Shown here one piece after another: positions 33,532-41,252 of a DNA stretch of 44,826 nucleotides. The position numbers and the translations under genes are program-made. The stretch's first letter is position 1; every line of letters starts with the position of its first letter. Origin of the DNA: Acidimicrobiia bacterium (GTDB taxonomy: Bacteria > Actinomycetota > Acidimicrobiia > Acidimicrobiales > CATQHL01); the NCBI GenBank assembly GCA_009835395.1, contig VXXM01000065.1:1-44826 (forward strand). Direction: 5' to 3'. The notes beneath the pieces are model-generated. The model searched no databases. It was given only the letters and a program-made list of their open reading frames with translations, and was not told the DNA's origin.

Positions 33532-35583
33532 GTGGCGGCGGACCCGATGACACCGGAGAGCCTGCTCTGGACGCCACTGCGGATCGGCGCCACCACGGTG
33601 AAGAACCGGATCATGCTGTCGCCCCACCGCCAGGCGTACGGCGACGACAACCAGCCCACCGACCGCATGATCGCCTACTACGTGGAGCGGGCGAAGGGCG
33701 GCGTGGCGCTCGTCGACGGCGAGTCGACGTCGGTGAGCCGGCGCCTCGCCCGTGCCAGCGCCGAGTCGGGGCCGTCCGGCTGGCGCCTCACCGCCTGGGA
33801 GGAGCGGGTCATCCCGGCGTTCGCCCGGCTCGCCGAGGCGCTGCACGCCCACGACTGCAAGATCTTCATGGAGTTCAGCACGTTCGGTGTGAACCAGGGC
33901 GCCCGCATCGATTTCGACGACTGGTACCCGGTGCGGGGGCCCTCGCGGGTGCCGTCACCGGGTGGTACCGAGATCCCCTGGGAGATGGACCAGGGATACA
34001 TCGACGAACTAGTGGAGGACTACGGCCGCTCGGCGGCCAACATGCAGAAGGCGGGCATCGACGGGGTGGAGGTTCACGCCGCCCACGGGTACCTGCCGAT
34101 GCAGTTCCTGAGCCCGGCGTTCAACAAGCGCACCGACCGTTACGGCGGCTCGCCACGCCGCAACGCGCAACTGCTCGTGGAGATCGGCGAGAGCATCCGC
34201 GAGTGGGTCGGCGACGACTACACGGTCGGCATGCGGTTCTCGTTCGACGAGTATGTCGGCGACGCCGGTGTCACCCCCGAGCTGGCCGAGGAGTACCTCG
34301 ACATCTTCGCCGCCACCGGCTTCTACGACTTCTTCAGCATCTCCAGCGGCAGCTATCACAGCTTCCACTACGCCGTGCCGGCCATGGGGTCGGTGCCGCA
34401 GGCGTTCCTGGTCGACTACGGGAAGCGCGCCAAGCAGGTCGTCGGCGACCGGGCCAAGATCTTCCTGGCCGGCCGCATCCTGGATCTCGCCACCGCCGAG
34501 CGGGTCGTTTCCTCGGGCGCCGCCGACATGGTGGCGATGGTGCGCGCCCACATGGCCGACCCGTTCCTGATCACCAAGACGCTCGAGGGCCGGGAGAGCG
34601 AGGTGGTGCGGTGCGTGGGTGCCAACGAGTGCCTCGCCACCGGATTCCGGGGCCGGCGGATGCACTGCGTGATGAACCCGGCGGTGGGCAGGGAACAGCG
34701 CTGGGGGGAGGGGACGCTGCAGCCCGCCGAGGTGGCCAAGCGGATCGCCGTGGTCGGTGCGGGCCCGGCCGGCCTGCGGGTGGCCGGCGTGGCGGCTCGG
34801 CGGGGCCACCGCGTCACGCTGTTCGAGGAGAGCACCGAGGTTGGCGGGCATCTGGATCTGCTGAAGCGCCTCCCCACGCGTGGCGACTGGCAGAAGATGA
34901 TCGACAACCTCACCAGGGTCGCCGACGACACCGGTGTGGAGGTCCGCCTCGGCATTGCGGCCGGCAGCGCCGATCTCGCCGGCGGGAAGTTCGACGAGGT
35001 CGTCTGCGCGACCGGCTCGGTGTGGGACCGCAGCGGGCTGTCGGGGGGACGGGCCGACCGCAGCGGGATTCCCGGTGCGGACGCTCCGAACGTGCTGGAC
35101 GTCGCGACGGCGGCCCGGCGAGCGCTCGACGATCCGCGGGCGCTGGGTGCGAAGGTCGTCGTGCTGGATGACTGCGGCGCCTACCTCCCGCTCGGATTGG
35201 CGGAAGTCCTGGGCAGCGCCGGAGTCGACGTCGAGGTGATCAGCCGTTTCGCCGTGATCGGCCAGCACCTCGTGGAGACGCTGGAACTCCCCTGGATGCT
35301 GCCCCGGCTGGCCGCAGCGGGGGTGACGCTCACGCCGAACCACTTCGTCGAGGCGATCGGCGAGCGCCGGGTCGAGGTCTACACGACGTGGAACAAGCGA
35401 ACCCGCATCGTGGAGGACGTCGACACGGTCGTGCTGGCGATGCTGCGCAGCCCTCGCGACGAGCTGTACCACGAACTCCTGGTCGGCGGGACCGTTCCCG
35501 TGCACCGCATCGGCGACGCCGTCTCGCCGCGCACCACGTCCGACGCCACCTACGAGGGCGAGAAGCTCGGCCGAGAGCTCTGA
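33532..35583 (+). CDS. FMN/FAD/Fe-S oxidoreductase, TMADH/dienoyl-CoA reductase type (copy 1)
   Basis: A 683-aa two-part enzyme. The N-terminal old-yellow-enzyme barrel carries FMN and shows AAHGYLPMQFLSPAFNKRTDRYGGS (around 182-206). The Fe-S region reads C361-VG-A-NE-C367-(11)-C379. The C-terminal part has the FAD/NAD fold AVVGAGPAGLRVAGVAARRGH. This is the architecture of trimethylamine dehydrogenase and 2,4-dienoyl-CoA reductase. The second of the four cluster cysteines is Ala364; I recall the same C-x-x-A pattern in N-methylproline/stachydrine demethylase-like members, which would suggest an N-demethylase. It is the first of two tandem paralogues and is divergent from the catabolic cluster. 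Start GTG 33532 is backed by a TANNNT box 7 nt upstream; ATG 33547 is an alternative. The substrate is inferred only by analogy. Confidence 0.88.
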   Translation: MAADPMTPESLLWTPLRIGATTVKNRIMLSPHRQAYGDDNQPTDRMIAYYVERAKGGVALVDGESTSVSRRLARASAESGPSGWRLTAWEERVIPAFARLAEALHAHDCKIFMEFSTFGVNQGARIDFDDWYPVRGPSRVPSPGGTEIPWEMDQGYIDELVEDYGRSAANMQKAGIDGVEVHAAHGYLPMQFLSPAFNKRTDRYGGSPRRNAQLLVEIGESIREWVGDDYTVGMRFSFDEYVGDAGVTPELAEEYLDIFAATGFYDFFSISSGSYHSFHYAVPAMGSVPQAFLVDYGKRAKQVVGDRAKIFLAGRILDLATAERVVSSGAADMVAMVRAHMADPFLITKTLEGRESEVVRCVGANECLATGFRGRRMHCVMNPAVGREQRWGEGTLQPAEVAKRIAVVGAGPAGLRVAGVAARRGHRVTLFEESTEVGGHLDLLKRLPTRGDWQKMIDNLTRVADDTGVEVRLGIAAGSADLAGGKFDEVVCATGSVWDRSGLSGGRADRSGIPGADAPNVLDVATAARRALDDPRALGAKVVVLDDCGAYLPLGLAEVLGSAGVDVEVISRFAVIGQHLVETLELPWMLPRLAAAGVTLTPNHFVEAIGERRVEVYTTWNKRTRIVEDVDTVVLAMLRSPRDELYHELLVGGTVPVHRIGDAVSPRTTSDATYEGEKLGREL

Positions 35584-35584
35584 G

Positions 35585-37621
35585 ATGGGTGACCTCGAGC
35601 TGATCTGGCGGCCGCTGCAGATCGGCGCCACGGCTGTCAGGCACCGCATCATGGTCGCGCCGCACGGGCAGGCCTACGGCGAGAACCACGCGCCGGGCGA
35701 CCGCATGATCGCCTACTTCGCCGAGCGGGCCAGGGGAGGCGCGGCGCTCGTGGGCGTCGAGGCCACCTCCGCCAGCCGCCATCTCAGCGGCGCCCAACCC
35801 GGCGGGGCCACCTCGGGCTGGCGGCTCACCGCCTACCAGCGGCACACGGTCCCTGCCTTCGCCCGCCTGGCCGAGGCGGTGCATGCCCACGATTGCCGGA
35901 TCTTCGTGCAGCTCAGCACCGGCGGCGTCAACGATGTGGGACGGGCCTGGACCGACAACTGGCATCCGGTGCGGGGCCCGTCGCGGGTGCCGTCGCCGAT
36001 CATGAACGAGACACCGGTCGCTCTCGGCAAGGCCGATATCGACGAGCTGACCGGCGACTACGGCCAGTCGGCCGCCAACCTTCACGAGGCCGGCATCGAC
36101 GGCGTGGAGATCCACGCCGCGCACGGCTACCTCGGCATGCAGTTCATCAGCCCCGCGTTCAACAAGCGCACCGATGCCTATGGCGGGTCGGTGGCCAATC
36201 GCTGCCGCTTCTCCATCGAGGCGGCCGAGGCGACCCGCCGGCGCGTCGGCGACGGCATGACCGTCGGGCTGCGGCTCTCCTTCGACGAGTTCATCGGTGA
36301 CGCCGGCGTAACCCCTGAGTTGGCGGAGGAGTGCCTCGACGTCCTGGCCGCCACCGGCCTGTTCGACTACTTCAGCATCTCGTGCGGGAGTTGGTACTCG
36401 CTGCACCGCACGGTCCCGCCGATGGGCACAGCGCCGGAGGCGTTCCTGGCGCCCTACGCCAAGCGCGCCAAGGCGGTGGTGGGTGACCGGGCGAAGGTGT
36501 TCGTGGCCGGTCGGGTGCTGGATCTGGCCACCGCTGAGCAGGTGCTCGCGGAGGGGGCCGCCGACATGGTCGCGATGGTGCGCGCCCACCTCGCCGACCC
36601 GTTCCTGGTGGCCAAGACGAGGGAGGGCCGCGAGCGGGAGATCGTGCGCTGTGCCGGGACGAACGAGTGCATGGCCGCGCCGGCGAAGGGACGTCAGGTC
36701 ACCTGTGTCGTCAACCCGGCCACCGGCCGCGAGCGCGATTGGGGCGAGGGCACACTCCGTCCGGCCGCCGAGCCGAAACGGATCACCGTCGTGGGCGGAG
36801 GGCCGGCCGGCATGCGAGCGGCGGGGGTTGCGGCCAAGCGCGGCCACGAGGTCACGCTCATCGAGCGCGGATCCAGGCTCGGTGGCCATCTGGATCTGCT
36901 GCGGCGGCTGCCCACCCGGGGCAACTGGCAGATGGTCGTCGACGACCTGGCGGCCGTGCTCGAGATGAACGGCGTCGAGATCCGCCTCGGCGAGACGGCA
37001 ACGTCCACCTCGCTGGCCGCCGCATCGCCCGATGCGGTCGTCTGCGCCACCGGCTCGACGTGGGATCGAACGGGATTCTCAGCCGCCCGCCCCGATCGGG
37101 AGGCGATGCCGGGCACCGACGGCGACCACGTGCTCGACGTCGCCACCGCCACACGGGCCGCGCTCGACGATCCAGGGTCGCTCGGCGCCAGGGTCCTGAT
37201 CCTCGACGACACCGGCACGTACCTGCCGCTGGGGCTGGCGGAGGTCCTGGGCGAGGGGGGTGTCGAGGTCGAGGTCCTCAGCCGGTTCCCGGTCATCGGC
37301 GAGTTGGTCGCGGGCACCCAGGACCTCCCCTGGCTGCTGCCACGCCTGGCGAAGCTCGACGTCCGTCTCTCGCCCAACCACTTCATCGAGTCCATCGCCG
37401 GCCACCGGGTCGACGTCTACGAGACCCTCTCCCACCGCCCGCGGCGCGTTGACGGCGTCGACACGGTCATCCTCTCGATGATGCGCACCCCACAGGACGC
37501 GCTGTTCCGGGAACTGAGCGACGCCGGTCCGACCCCCACGTACTGCATCGGCGACGCCGTCGCCCCCCGCTCGGTCGCCGAGGCCATCTACGAGGGCGAG
37601 AAATTCGGCCGCGCCCTCTGA
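35585..37621 (+). CDS. FMN/FAD/Fe-S oxidoreductase, TMADH/dienoyl-CoA reductase type (copy 2)
   Basis: A 678-aa paralogue of the preceding gene, alike along its whole length (barrel, Fe-S loop, flavin fold and C-terminal VDTVILSMMRTPQD segment). The ATG follows the previous TGA by one base, so the two are translated together. The Fe-S loop is C356-AG-T-NE-C362-(11)-C374, again without the second cysteine, here Thr359. The barrel motif AAHGYLGMQFISPAFNKRTDAYGGS and nucleotide fold VVGGGPAGMRAAGVAAKRGH are intact. The pair may form a heteromer, or act on two successive methyl groups or two related substrates. Divergence is high enough that the duplication is not recent. The next gene starts after a 133-bp AT-richer gap with repeats. 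Confidence 0.88.
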   Translation: MGDLELIWRPLQIGATAVRHRIMVAPHGQAYGENHAPGDRMIAYFAERARGGAALVGVEATSASRHLSGAQPGGATSGWRLTAYQRHTVPAFARLAEAVHAHDCRIFVQLSTGGVNDVGRAWTDNWHPVRGPSRVPSPIMNETPVALGKADIDELTGDYGQSAANLHEAGIDGVEIHAAHGYLGMQFISPAFNKRTDAYGGSVANRCRFSIEAAEATRRRVGDGMTVGLRLSFDEFIGDAGVTPELAEECLDVLAATGLFDYFSISCGSWYSLHRTVPPMGTAPEAFLAPYAKRAKAVVGDRAKVFVAGRVLDLATAEQVLAEGAADMVAMVRAHLADPFLVAKTREGREREIVRCAGTNECMAAPAKGRQVTCVVNPATGRERDWGEGTLRPAAEPKRITVVGGGPAGMRAAGVAAKRGHEVTLIERGSRLGGHLDLLRRLPTRGNWQMVVDDLAAVLEMNGVEIRLGETATSTSLAAASPDAVVCATGSTWDRTGFSAARPDREAMPGTDGDHVLDVATATRAALDDPGSLGARVLILDDTGTYLPLGLAEVLGEGGVEVEVLSRFPVIGELVAGTQDLPWLLPRLAKLDVRLSPNHFIESIAGHRVDVYETLSHRPRRVDGVDTVILSMMRTPQDALFRELSDAGPTPTYCIGDAVAPRSVAEAIYEGEKFGRAL

Positions 37622-37636
37622 GCCGGCATTCTTGAC

Positions 37637-37704
37637 CTCCTTTGCTTCCTTTGCGAAATGGCAGTACTGCCTCTTTTGCATCTTTTGCAGAATGGTCAGT
37701 ATTG
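37637..37704 (+). repeat. Two-copy 34-bp tandem repeat with internal palindrome
   Basis: Units 37637-37670 and 37671-37704 both read CTCYTTTGCWTCYTTTGC, then a GAAATGG- or GAATGG-like stretch and a CAGTA block. Each unit has an inner 9-bp repeat of the TTTGC motif. GGCAGTACTGCC (37660-37671) is a perfect 12-bp palindrome at the junction. The stretch is clearly richer in A and T than its surroundings. It lies just upstream of and over the candidate -35 box of the AAA ATPase gene. Confidence 0.75.
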
Positions 37705-37714
37705 GCGATAGGCT
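37685..37714 (+). promoter_or_regulatory. Candidate promoter of the AAA ATPase gene
   Basis: TTGCAG (37685-37690) and TAGGCT (37709-37714) are separated by 18 bp and match -35 and TANNNT boxes loosely. Transcription would start near 37721, leaving a leader of about 35 nt with the GGGAGG ribosome site at 37744-37749. The second repeat unit overlaps the -35 box. Confidence 0.4.
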
Positions 37715-37754
37715 GAGCGCCGAGACCGGGCGCGACGAGATCCGGGAGGCGGCA

Positions 37755-39071
37755 GTGGCGATCGTGCGGCATGCGAATCCGTTCCACCCGACCTTCGGTC
37801 GCCCGCCGCACACCCTGGCGGGTCGGGACGAGGCGATGCGTCGCTGCCGTGCCGCCATGTCCGCCGGCCCCGACCATCCGGACTACTCCATGCTGCTCAA
37901 GGGCCCCCGCGGTTCGGGGAAGACCGTCCTGCTCGCAGCCGTGCGGGACATGGCCGAGCAGAACGGGCTGGCCACTGTCAGGGTCACGGCCAAGCCCGAG
38001 CCCACCTTCGCCGATGCTCTCATCGAGCAGGTGACCTCTGCTTCCGACGCCGAACGTCGCCGTGTCTCCTCGGCACAGATCAGCGTCCTCGGCAGCGGTG
38101 CCGGCGTCTCGTTCCGAGCCCCCGAGTCGAGGGAGTTGTCGGTCCACACCAGGATGCTCGATGCCATGGAACACCTGGCCGACAGGGCGCAGCGCAACGG
38201 CAAGGGTGCCCTCATCACCATCGACGAATTCCACAACGCCAACATCGCCGCCCTGCGCGACTTCGCGCACGCCCTCCAGGACGTCGCCAAGATCGACGGC
38301 AAGCCGGTCATGTTCGTGGGTGCGGGCCTGCCCTCCATGGAGGAGACGGCCCTGGCCGACCAGGGCATGACGTTCTTCCAGCGCATCGCCAGAACCCAAC
38401 TGGATCCACTCAGCCCCGAGGAGTCCGCCGAAGCCCTGCGGGCGCCGATCGAGGCGGCGGGCGGCACGATCGGCGACGAGGCCCTCACCACCGCTGCTGC
38501 GGCGACATCCGGCTACCCGTTCATGGTGCAGCTCGTCGGATACCACTCGTGGGAACGCTGCGCCGACCCCGGTGGCGCCATCACGCCCGACGACGTCCGG
38601 GCAGCGATCGGCGCCGCGACCGGCGACATGGAGGTCCAGGTGTTCGCGCCCATGGTCAGAGACCTCTCCGACACCGACCGCCTAGTCCTCGATGCGATGA
38701 GCGCCTTCGACCTCCCCGAGATCAAGCTCAGCGATGTTGCCCGGGCCGCCGGCAAGACGTCGAACTATCTCAGCGTCTACATCGAGCGTCTCCGGGAGGC
38801 CGGGGTGATCGACCGGCCCGCACGGGGACGCGTGCGTTTCGTACACGCGACGATGCGCGACTGGCTTCAGCGGCAGCGCGTCGAGCGCGGCGCAGCGGTG
38901 GGCGGCTCCGGGCGCCCGGAGACGACCACCACCGTCAAGGAACGCATCATCGCCACCTGCCGCTCCAACCCCGAGGCCACCCACGCCGCCATCGCCGCGC
39001 GCGTCGGCACCAGCCCGGACTACGTGGGCCGCGTCCGCAGAGCCGACAGCACTTCGTCACGCGAGCCATGA
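37755..39071 (+). CDS. AAA ATPase with C-terminal winged-helix domain
   Basis: A 438-aa STAND/ORC-like ATPase. NPFHPTFGRPPHTLAGRDE (8-26) opens the domain, then Walker A GPRGSGKT (50-57), Walker B ALITIDEFHNA (IDE 156-158), a sensor-like strand VMFVGAGLPS and FFQRIARTQLDPLSPEE. From about 300 a winged helix follows (LSDTDRLVLDAMSAF through AGKTSNYLSVYIERLREAGVIDRP). The final 60 residues hold a second short helix-turn-helix-like part with ATHAAIAARVGTSPDYVGRV. The GTG at 37755 is chosen for its GGGAGG site and because the family start is near NPF; the frame is open to 37632 through the repeats. The gene stands alone, convergent with the peptide importer operon. Related actinobacterial proteins are common but lack a firmly known role. 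Self-regulation or a defence or stress-sensing function is possible, not shown. Confidence 0.8.
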   Translation: MAIVRHANPFHPTFGRPPHTLAGRDEAMRRCRAAMSAGPDHPDYSMLLKGPRGSGKTVLLAAVRDMAEQNGLATVRVTAKPEPTFADALIEQVTSASDAERRRVSSAQISVLGSGAGVSFRAPESRELSVHTRMLDAMEHLADRAQRNGKGALITIDEFHNANIAALRDFAHALQDVAKIDGKPVMFVGAGLPSMEETALADQGMTFFQRIARTQLDPLSPEESAEALRAPIEAAGGTIGDEALTTAAAATSGYPFMVQLVGYHSWERCADPGGAITPDDVRAAIGAATGDMEVQVFAPMVRDLSDTDRLVLDAMSAFDLPEIKLSDVARAAGKTSNYLSVYIERLREAGVIDRPARGRVRFVHATMRDWLQRQRVERGAAVGGSGRPETTTTVKERIIATCRSNPEATHAAIAARVGTSPDYVGRVRRADSTSSREP

Positions 39072-39223
39072 CGGCGCGAGTGGGGTGACGGAGGGCGTTC
39101 GAGCGAGAGATCGCGACCTGGCCCGTCACACACGGCGGCTACCGAGGTCGGTCGAGCTACTGATGTAGGAATCGTCGATGTGTGATTCGTCGGTGATTTC
39201 AGGCGCGAATCGTCGGCATGATC
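39072..39223. other. Intergenic region between convergent genes
   Basis: 152 bp without a credible gene between the AAA ATPase and the importer operon. It contains the short repeat cluster described separately at its right end. No T-tract hairpin is seen for either gene. Confidence 0.6.
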
Positions 39224-39229
39224 TCAGGC
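39169..39229. repeat. Three short repeats at the end of the importer operon
   Basis: GAATCGTCG (39169), GATTCGTCG (39184) and GAATCGTCG (39207) recur. The last two extend as TCGTCGG...TGAT.TCAGGC (39187-39204 and 39210-39229). Because GATTCG and CGAATC are complementary, the copies can also pair as stems. The last unit overlaps the stop codon of the ATPase gene dppF. Confidence 0.6.
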
Positions 39230-40192
39230 CGGCTCTGCCGTGCCGCCGACGTGGCAGAAGGTGGCGGCCCAGTGGTCGGGGCCGACCTGGCGCAGGGGTG
39301 GGTTCTCGGTCGCGCAGCGGGGGTCGCCGCGGTAGTTGCAGCGGCTGTAGAAGAAGCAGCCCTTCGGTAGCTGGGTGGGGCTCGGGATGTCGCCGGTCAG
39401 CGCGATGTGCGGCGGCTGCTCGGTGGGGTCGGCTGGCAGCGCCGCCGACAGGAGGGCCTCGGTGTAGGGGTGGCGCGGGGTGTCGAGCACGGCGGCCTTC
39501 GGGCCGGTCTCCACCACCTGGCCGAGGTACATGACGGCCACCCGGTCCGAGAAATAGTCGACGGTGCCGATGTCGTGGGAGATGAACAGGTAGGCGAGGC
39601 CCAGGTCCCGTTGCAGGTTCGCCAGCAACTCCAGGATGCCTGCCTGCACCGACAGGTCGAGGGACGACGTGGGCTCGTCCAGGACCACGAACTTGGGGCC
39701 CGTGACGATGGCCCGCGCCACGCCGACGCGCTGCTGCTGGCCGCCGCTGAGCTCGCGGGGCCGGCGCTCGTAGAGGCCCGGGTCCAGGATCACACGCCGC
39801 ATGGTCTCCTCGACCCGCTCGCGGCGCTCGGTGGGAGTCAGCGAGGGCTCGTGGATCACCAGCGGCTCCTCGATGATTCGCCCGACGCTCATGAGCGGAT
39901 CGAGGGACTGGAAGGACTCCTGGAAGACGATGGTCATGTTCTGCCGGGCGGCCTGCAGCGTCCTCCGGTCCAGCCCGTCGAGTTGCATCCCGTCCACGGT
40001 GACGTGGCCTTCGTCGGGCTGGATGAGGCCCAACGCCAGGCGACCCACCGTGGACTTGCCCGAGCCGCTCTCGCCGATCAGCGCCAGCGTCTCACCAGCC
40101 TCGATGTGCAGGTCCACGCCGTTGACGGCGTGCACCTCGCTGCGTCCGCGGCGGAACGTCTTGCGCACCTCGCTGAGCGTGACGAGCACCAT
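39224..40192 (-). CDS. dppF: Oligopeptide/dipeptide ABC transporter ATPase
   Basis: A 322-aa ATPase of the Opp/Dpp importer type. It has Walker A GESGSGKST (40-48), Q-loop VFQESFQSLDPLMSV, signature LSGGQQQR, Walker B FVVLDEPTSSLD and the His-switch FISHD. The C-terminal oligopeptide-transporter extension has the Cys-rich GCFFYSRCNYRGDPRC pattern. The ATG at 40192 overlaps the previous TGA by one base. A longer frame to 40381 is a shadow of the previous gene in another frame. It is the last gene of the five-gene importer operon and works as the second ATPase next to DppD. Substrate can be peptides, opines or other small cationic or amino compounds; the receptor decides. Confidence 0.92.
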   Translation of the reverse strand: MVLVTLSEVRKTFRRGRSEVHAVNGVDLHIEAGETLALIGESGSGKSTVGRLALGLIQPDEGHVTVDGMQLDGLDRRTLQAARQNMTIVFQESFQSLDPLMSVGRIIEEPLVIHEPSLTPTERRERVEETMRRVILDPGLYERRPRELSGGQQQRVGVARAIVTGPKFVVLDEPTSSLDLSVQAGILELLANLQRDLGLAYLFISHDIGTVDYFSDRVAVMYLGQVVETGPKAAVLDTPRHPYTEALLSAALPADPTEQPPHIALTGDIPSPTQLPKGCFFYSRCNYRGDPRCATENPPLRQVGPDHWAATFCHVGGTAEPA

Positions 40193-41247
40193 CACATGTC
40201 CCCGGGCGCGCTGTCGGCATCGGAGGGCGCGGCGCTCGCGGACGCCGCGGGCAGGCGAATCCCGGCGCCCTTGTCGTAGTGGACCGCCGCCCAGTGTTCG
40301 GGGCCGACCTCTCGCAGGCTCGGTGCCTCGGTGGCACAGCGCGGGTCCGATCGGTACTGGCAGCGGTCGTAGTAGAAGCATCCGGGCGGCAACTCCAGCA
40401 GCGTCGGCACGGTGCCCTGGGCGCCCACCAGGCGTTCGCCGCGCCGGGGTACCGCGGCGAGCAGCGCCTCGGTGTACGGGTGGGCGGGATCGGTCAGCAC
40501 CCGCCGCACCGGACCCGCTTCGACCACCTGCCCGGCGTACATGACCAGGACCCGGCTGCAGTACTGCGCCACCACGCCGACGTCGTGGGTGACCAGCAGC
40601 ATCGAGCGCCCTTCGGTCTCGGCCAGGTCGCGGATCAGGTCCAGGATCTGACGCTGGATCGTGAGGTCGAGACCGGTCGTCGGCTCGTCGGCCACGACCA
40701 GCCGGGGGTTCAGGATCATGGCGAGGGCGATCACGACCCGCTGCGCCATGCCGCCGCTCAACTCGTGGGCGTAGCCCCGCAGGACGCGTTCCGGATCGGC
40801 GATCCCGACCGCGTCCAGCATGTCCAGCGCCGTACTGCGGATCTCGCCGCGCCGGCCGCGGCCATGCGCCCGGATCACGTTGCGGAACTGGCGCTCGATC
40901 CGCAGCACTGGGTTGAGGGCGCCGAACGGGTTCTGCGGGACGAACCCGATTCTCGCCCCCCTGATCTGGCGGAGCTGGCGGGGCTGGAGTCCGACGAGGT
41001 CGGTCCCCTCGAGGCGGACCGCTCCCGCGGTGACGCGCCCCGGCGACTTCAACAGGCCGATGATCGCCCGCACGGTGGCGGACTTGCCGCAGCCCGTCTC
41101 GCCAACCAGGCCCACCGTCTCGCCCTCGCCGATGGCGAACGACACGCCGTTGACGGCGTGCACCGTGCGGCGCCGGCTGCGGAACTGGACGCGAAGGTCG
41201 CTCACCTCCAGCAGCGAGGCGGTCGCAGGCGCGGCGGCAGCGGTCAT
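40192..41247 (-). CDS. dppD: Oligopeptide/dipeptide ABC transporter ATPase
   Basis: A 351-aa ATPase, first of the pair. It has Walker A GETGCGKSA (49-57), Q-loop FVPQNPFGALNPV, signature LSGGMAQR, Walker B LVVADEPTTGLD, switch LVTHD, and the C-terminal extension GCFYYDRCQYRSDPRC followed by an Ala/Ser/Asp-rich tail. The Ala-rich start MTAAAAPATASLLEVSDLRV begins at the ATG at 41247, 5 bp after the permease stop; codons open further upstream overlap the permease gene. DppD and DppF differ in their linkers, as normal for heterodimeric ATPases of this type. Role in ATP-driven import is secure; the substrate is unknown. Confidence 0.92.
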   Translation of the reverse strand: MTAAAAPATASLLEVSDLRVQFRSRRRTVHAVNGVSFAIGEGETVGLVGETGCGKSATVRAIIGLLKSPGRVTAGAVRLEGTDLVGLQPRQLRQIRGARIGFVPQNPFGALNPVLRIERQFRNVIRAHGRGRRGEIRSTALDMLDAVGIADPERVLRGYAHELSGGMAQRVVIALAMILNPRLVVADEPTTGLDLTIQRQILDLIRDLAETEGRSMLLVTHDVGVVAQYCSRVLVMYAGQVVEAGPVRRVLTDPAHPYTEALLAAVPRRGERLVGAQGTVPTLLELPPGCFYYDRCQYRSDPRCATEAPSLREVGPEHWAAVHYDKGAGIRLPAASASAAPSDADSAPGDM

Positions 41248-41252
41248 GGCGC

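Noticed and set aside
37632-37754. Start of the AAA ATPase at TTG 37632 or ATG 37692
   Set aside because: Both would translate the 34-bp repeat array, lack a ribosome site and lie before the conserved family start; GTG 37755 has GGGAGG in place.
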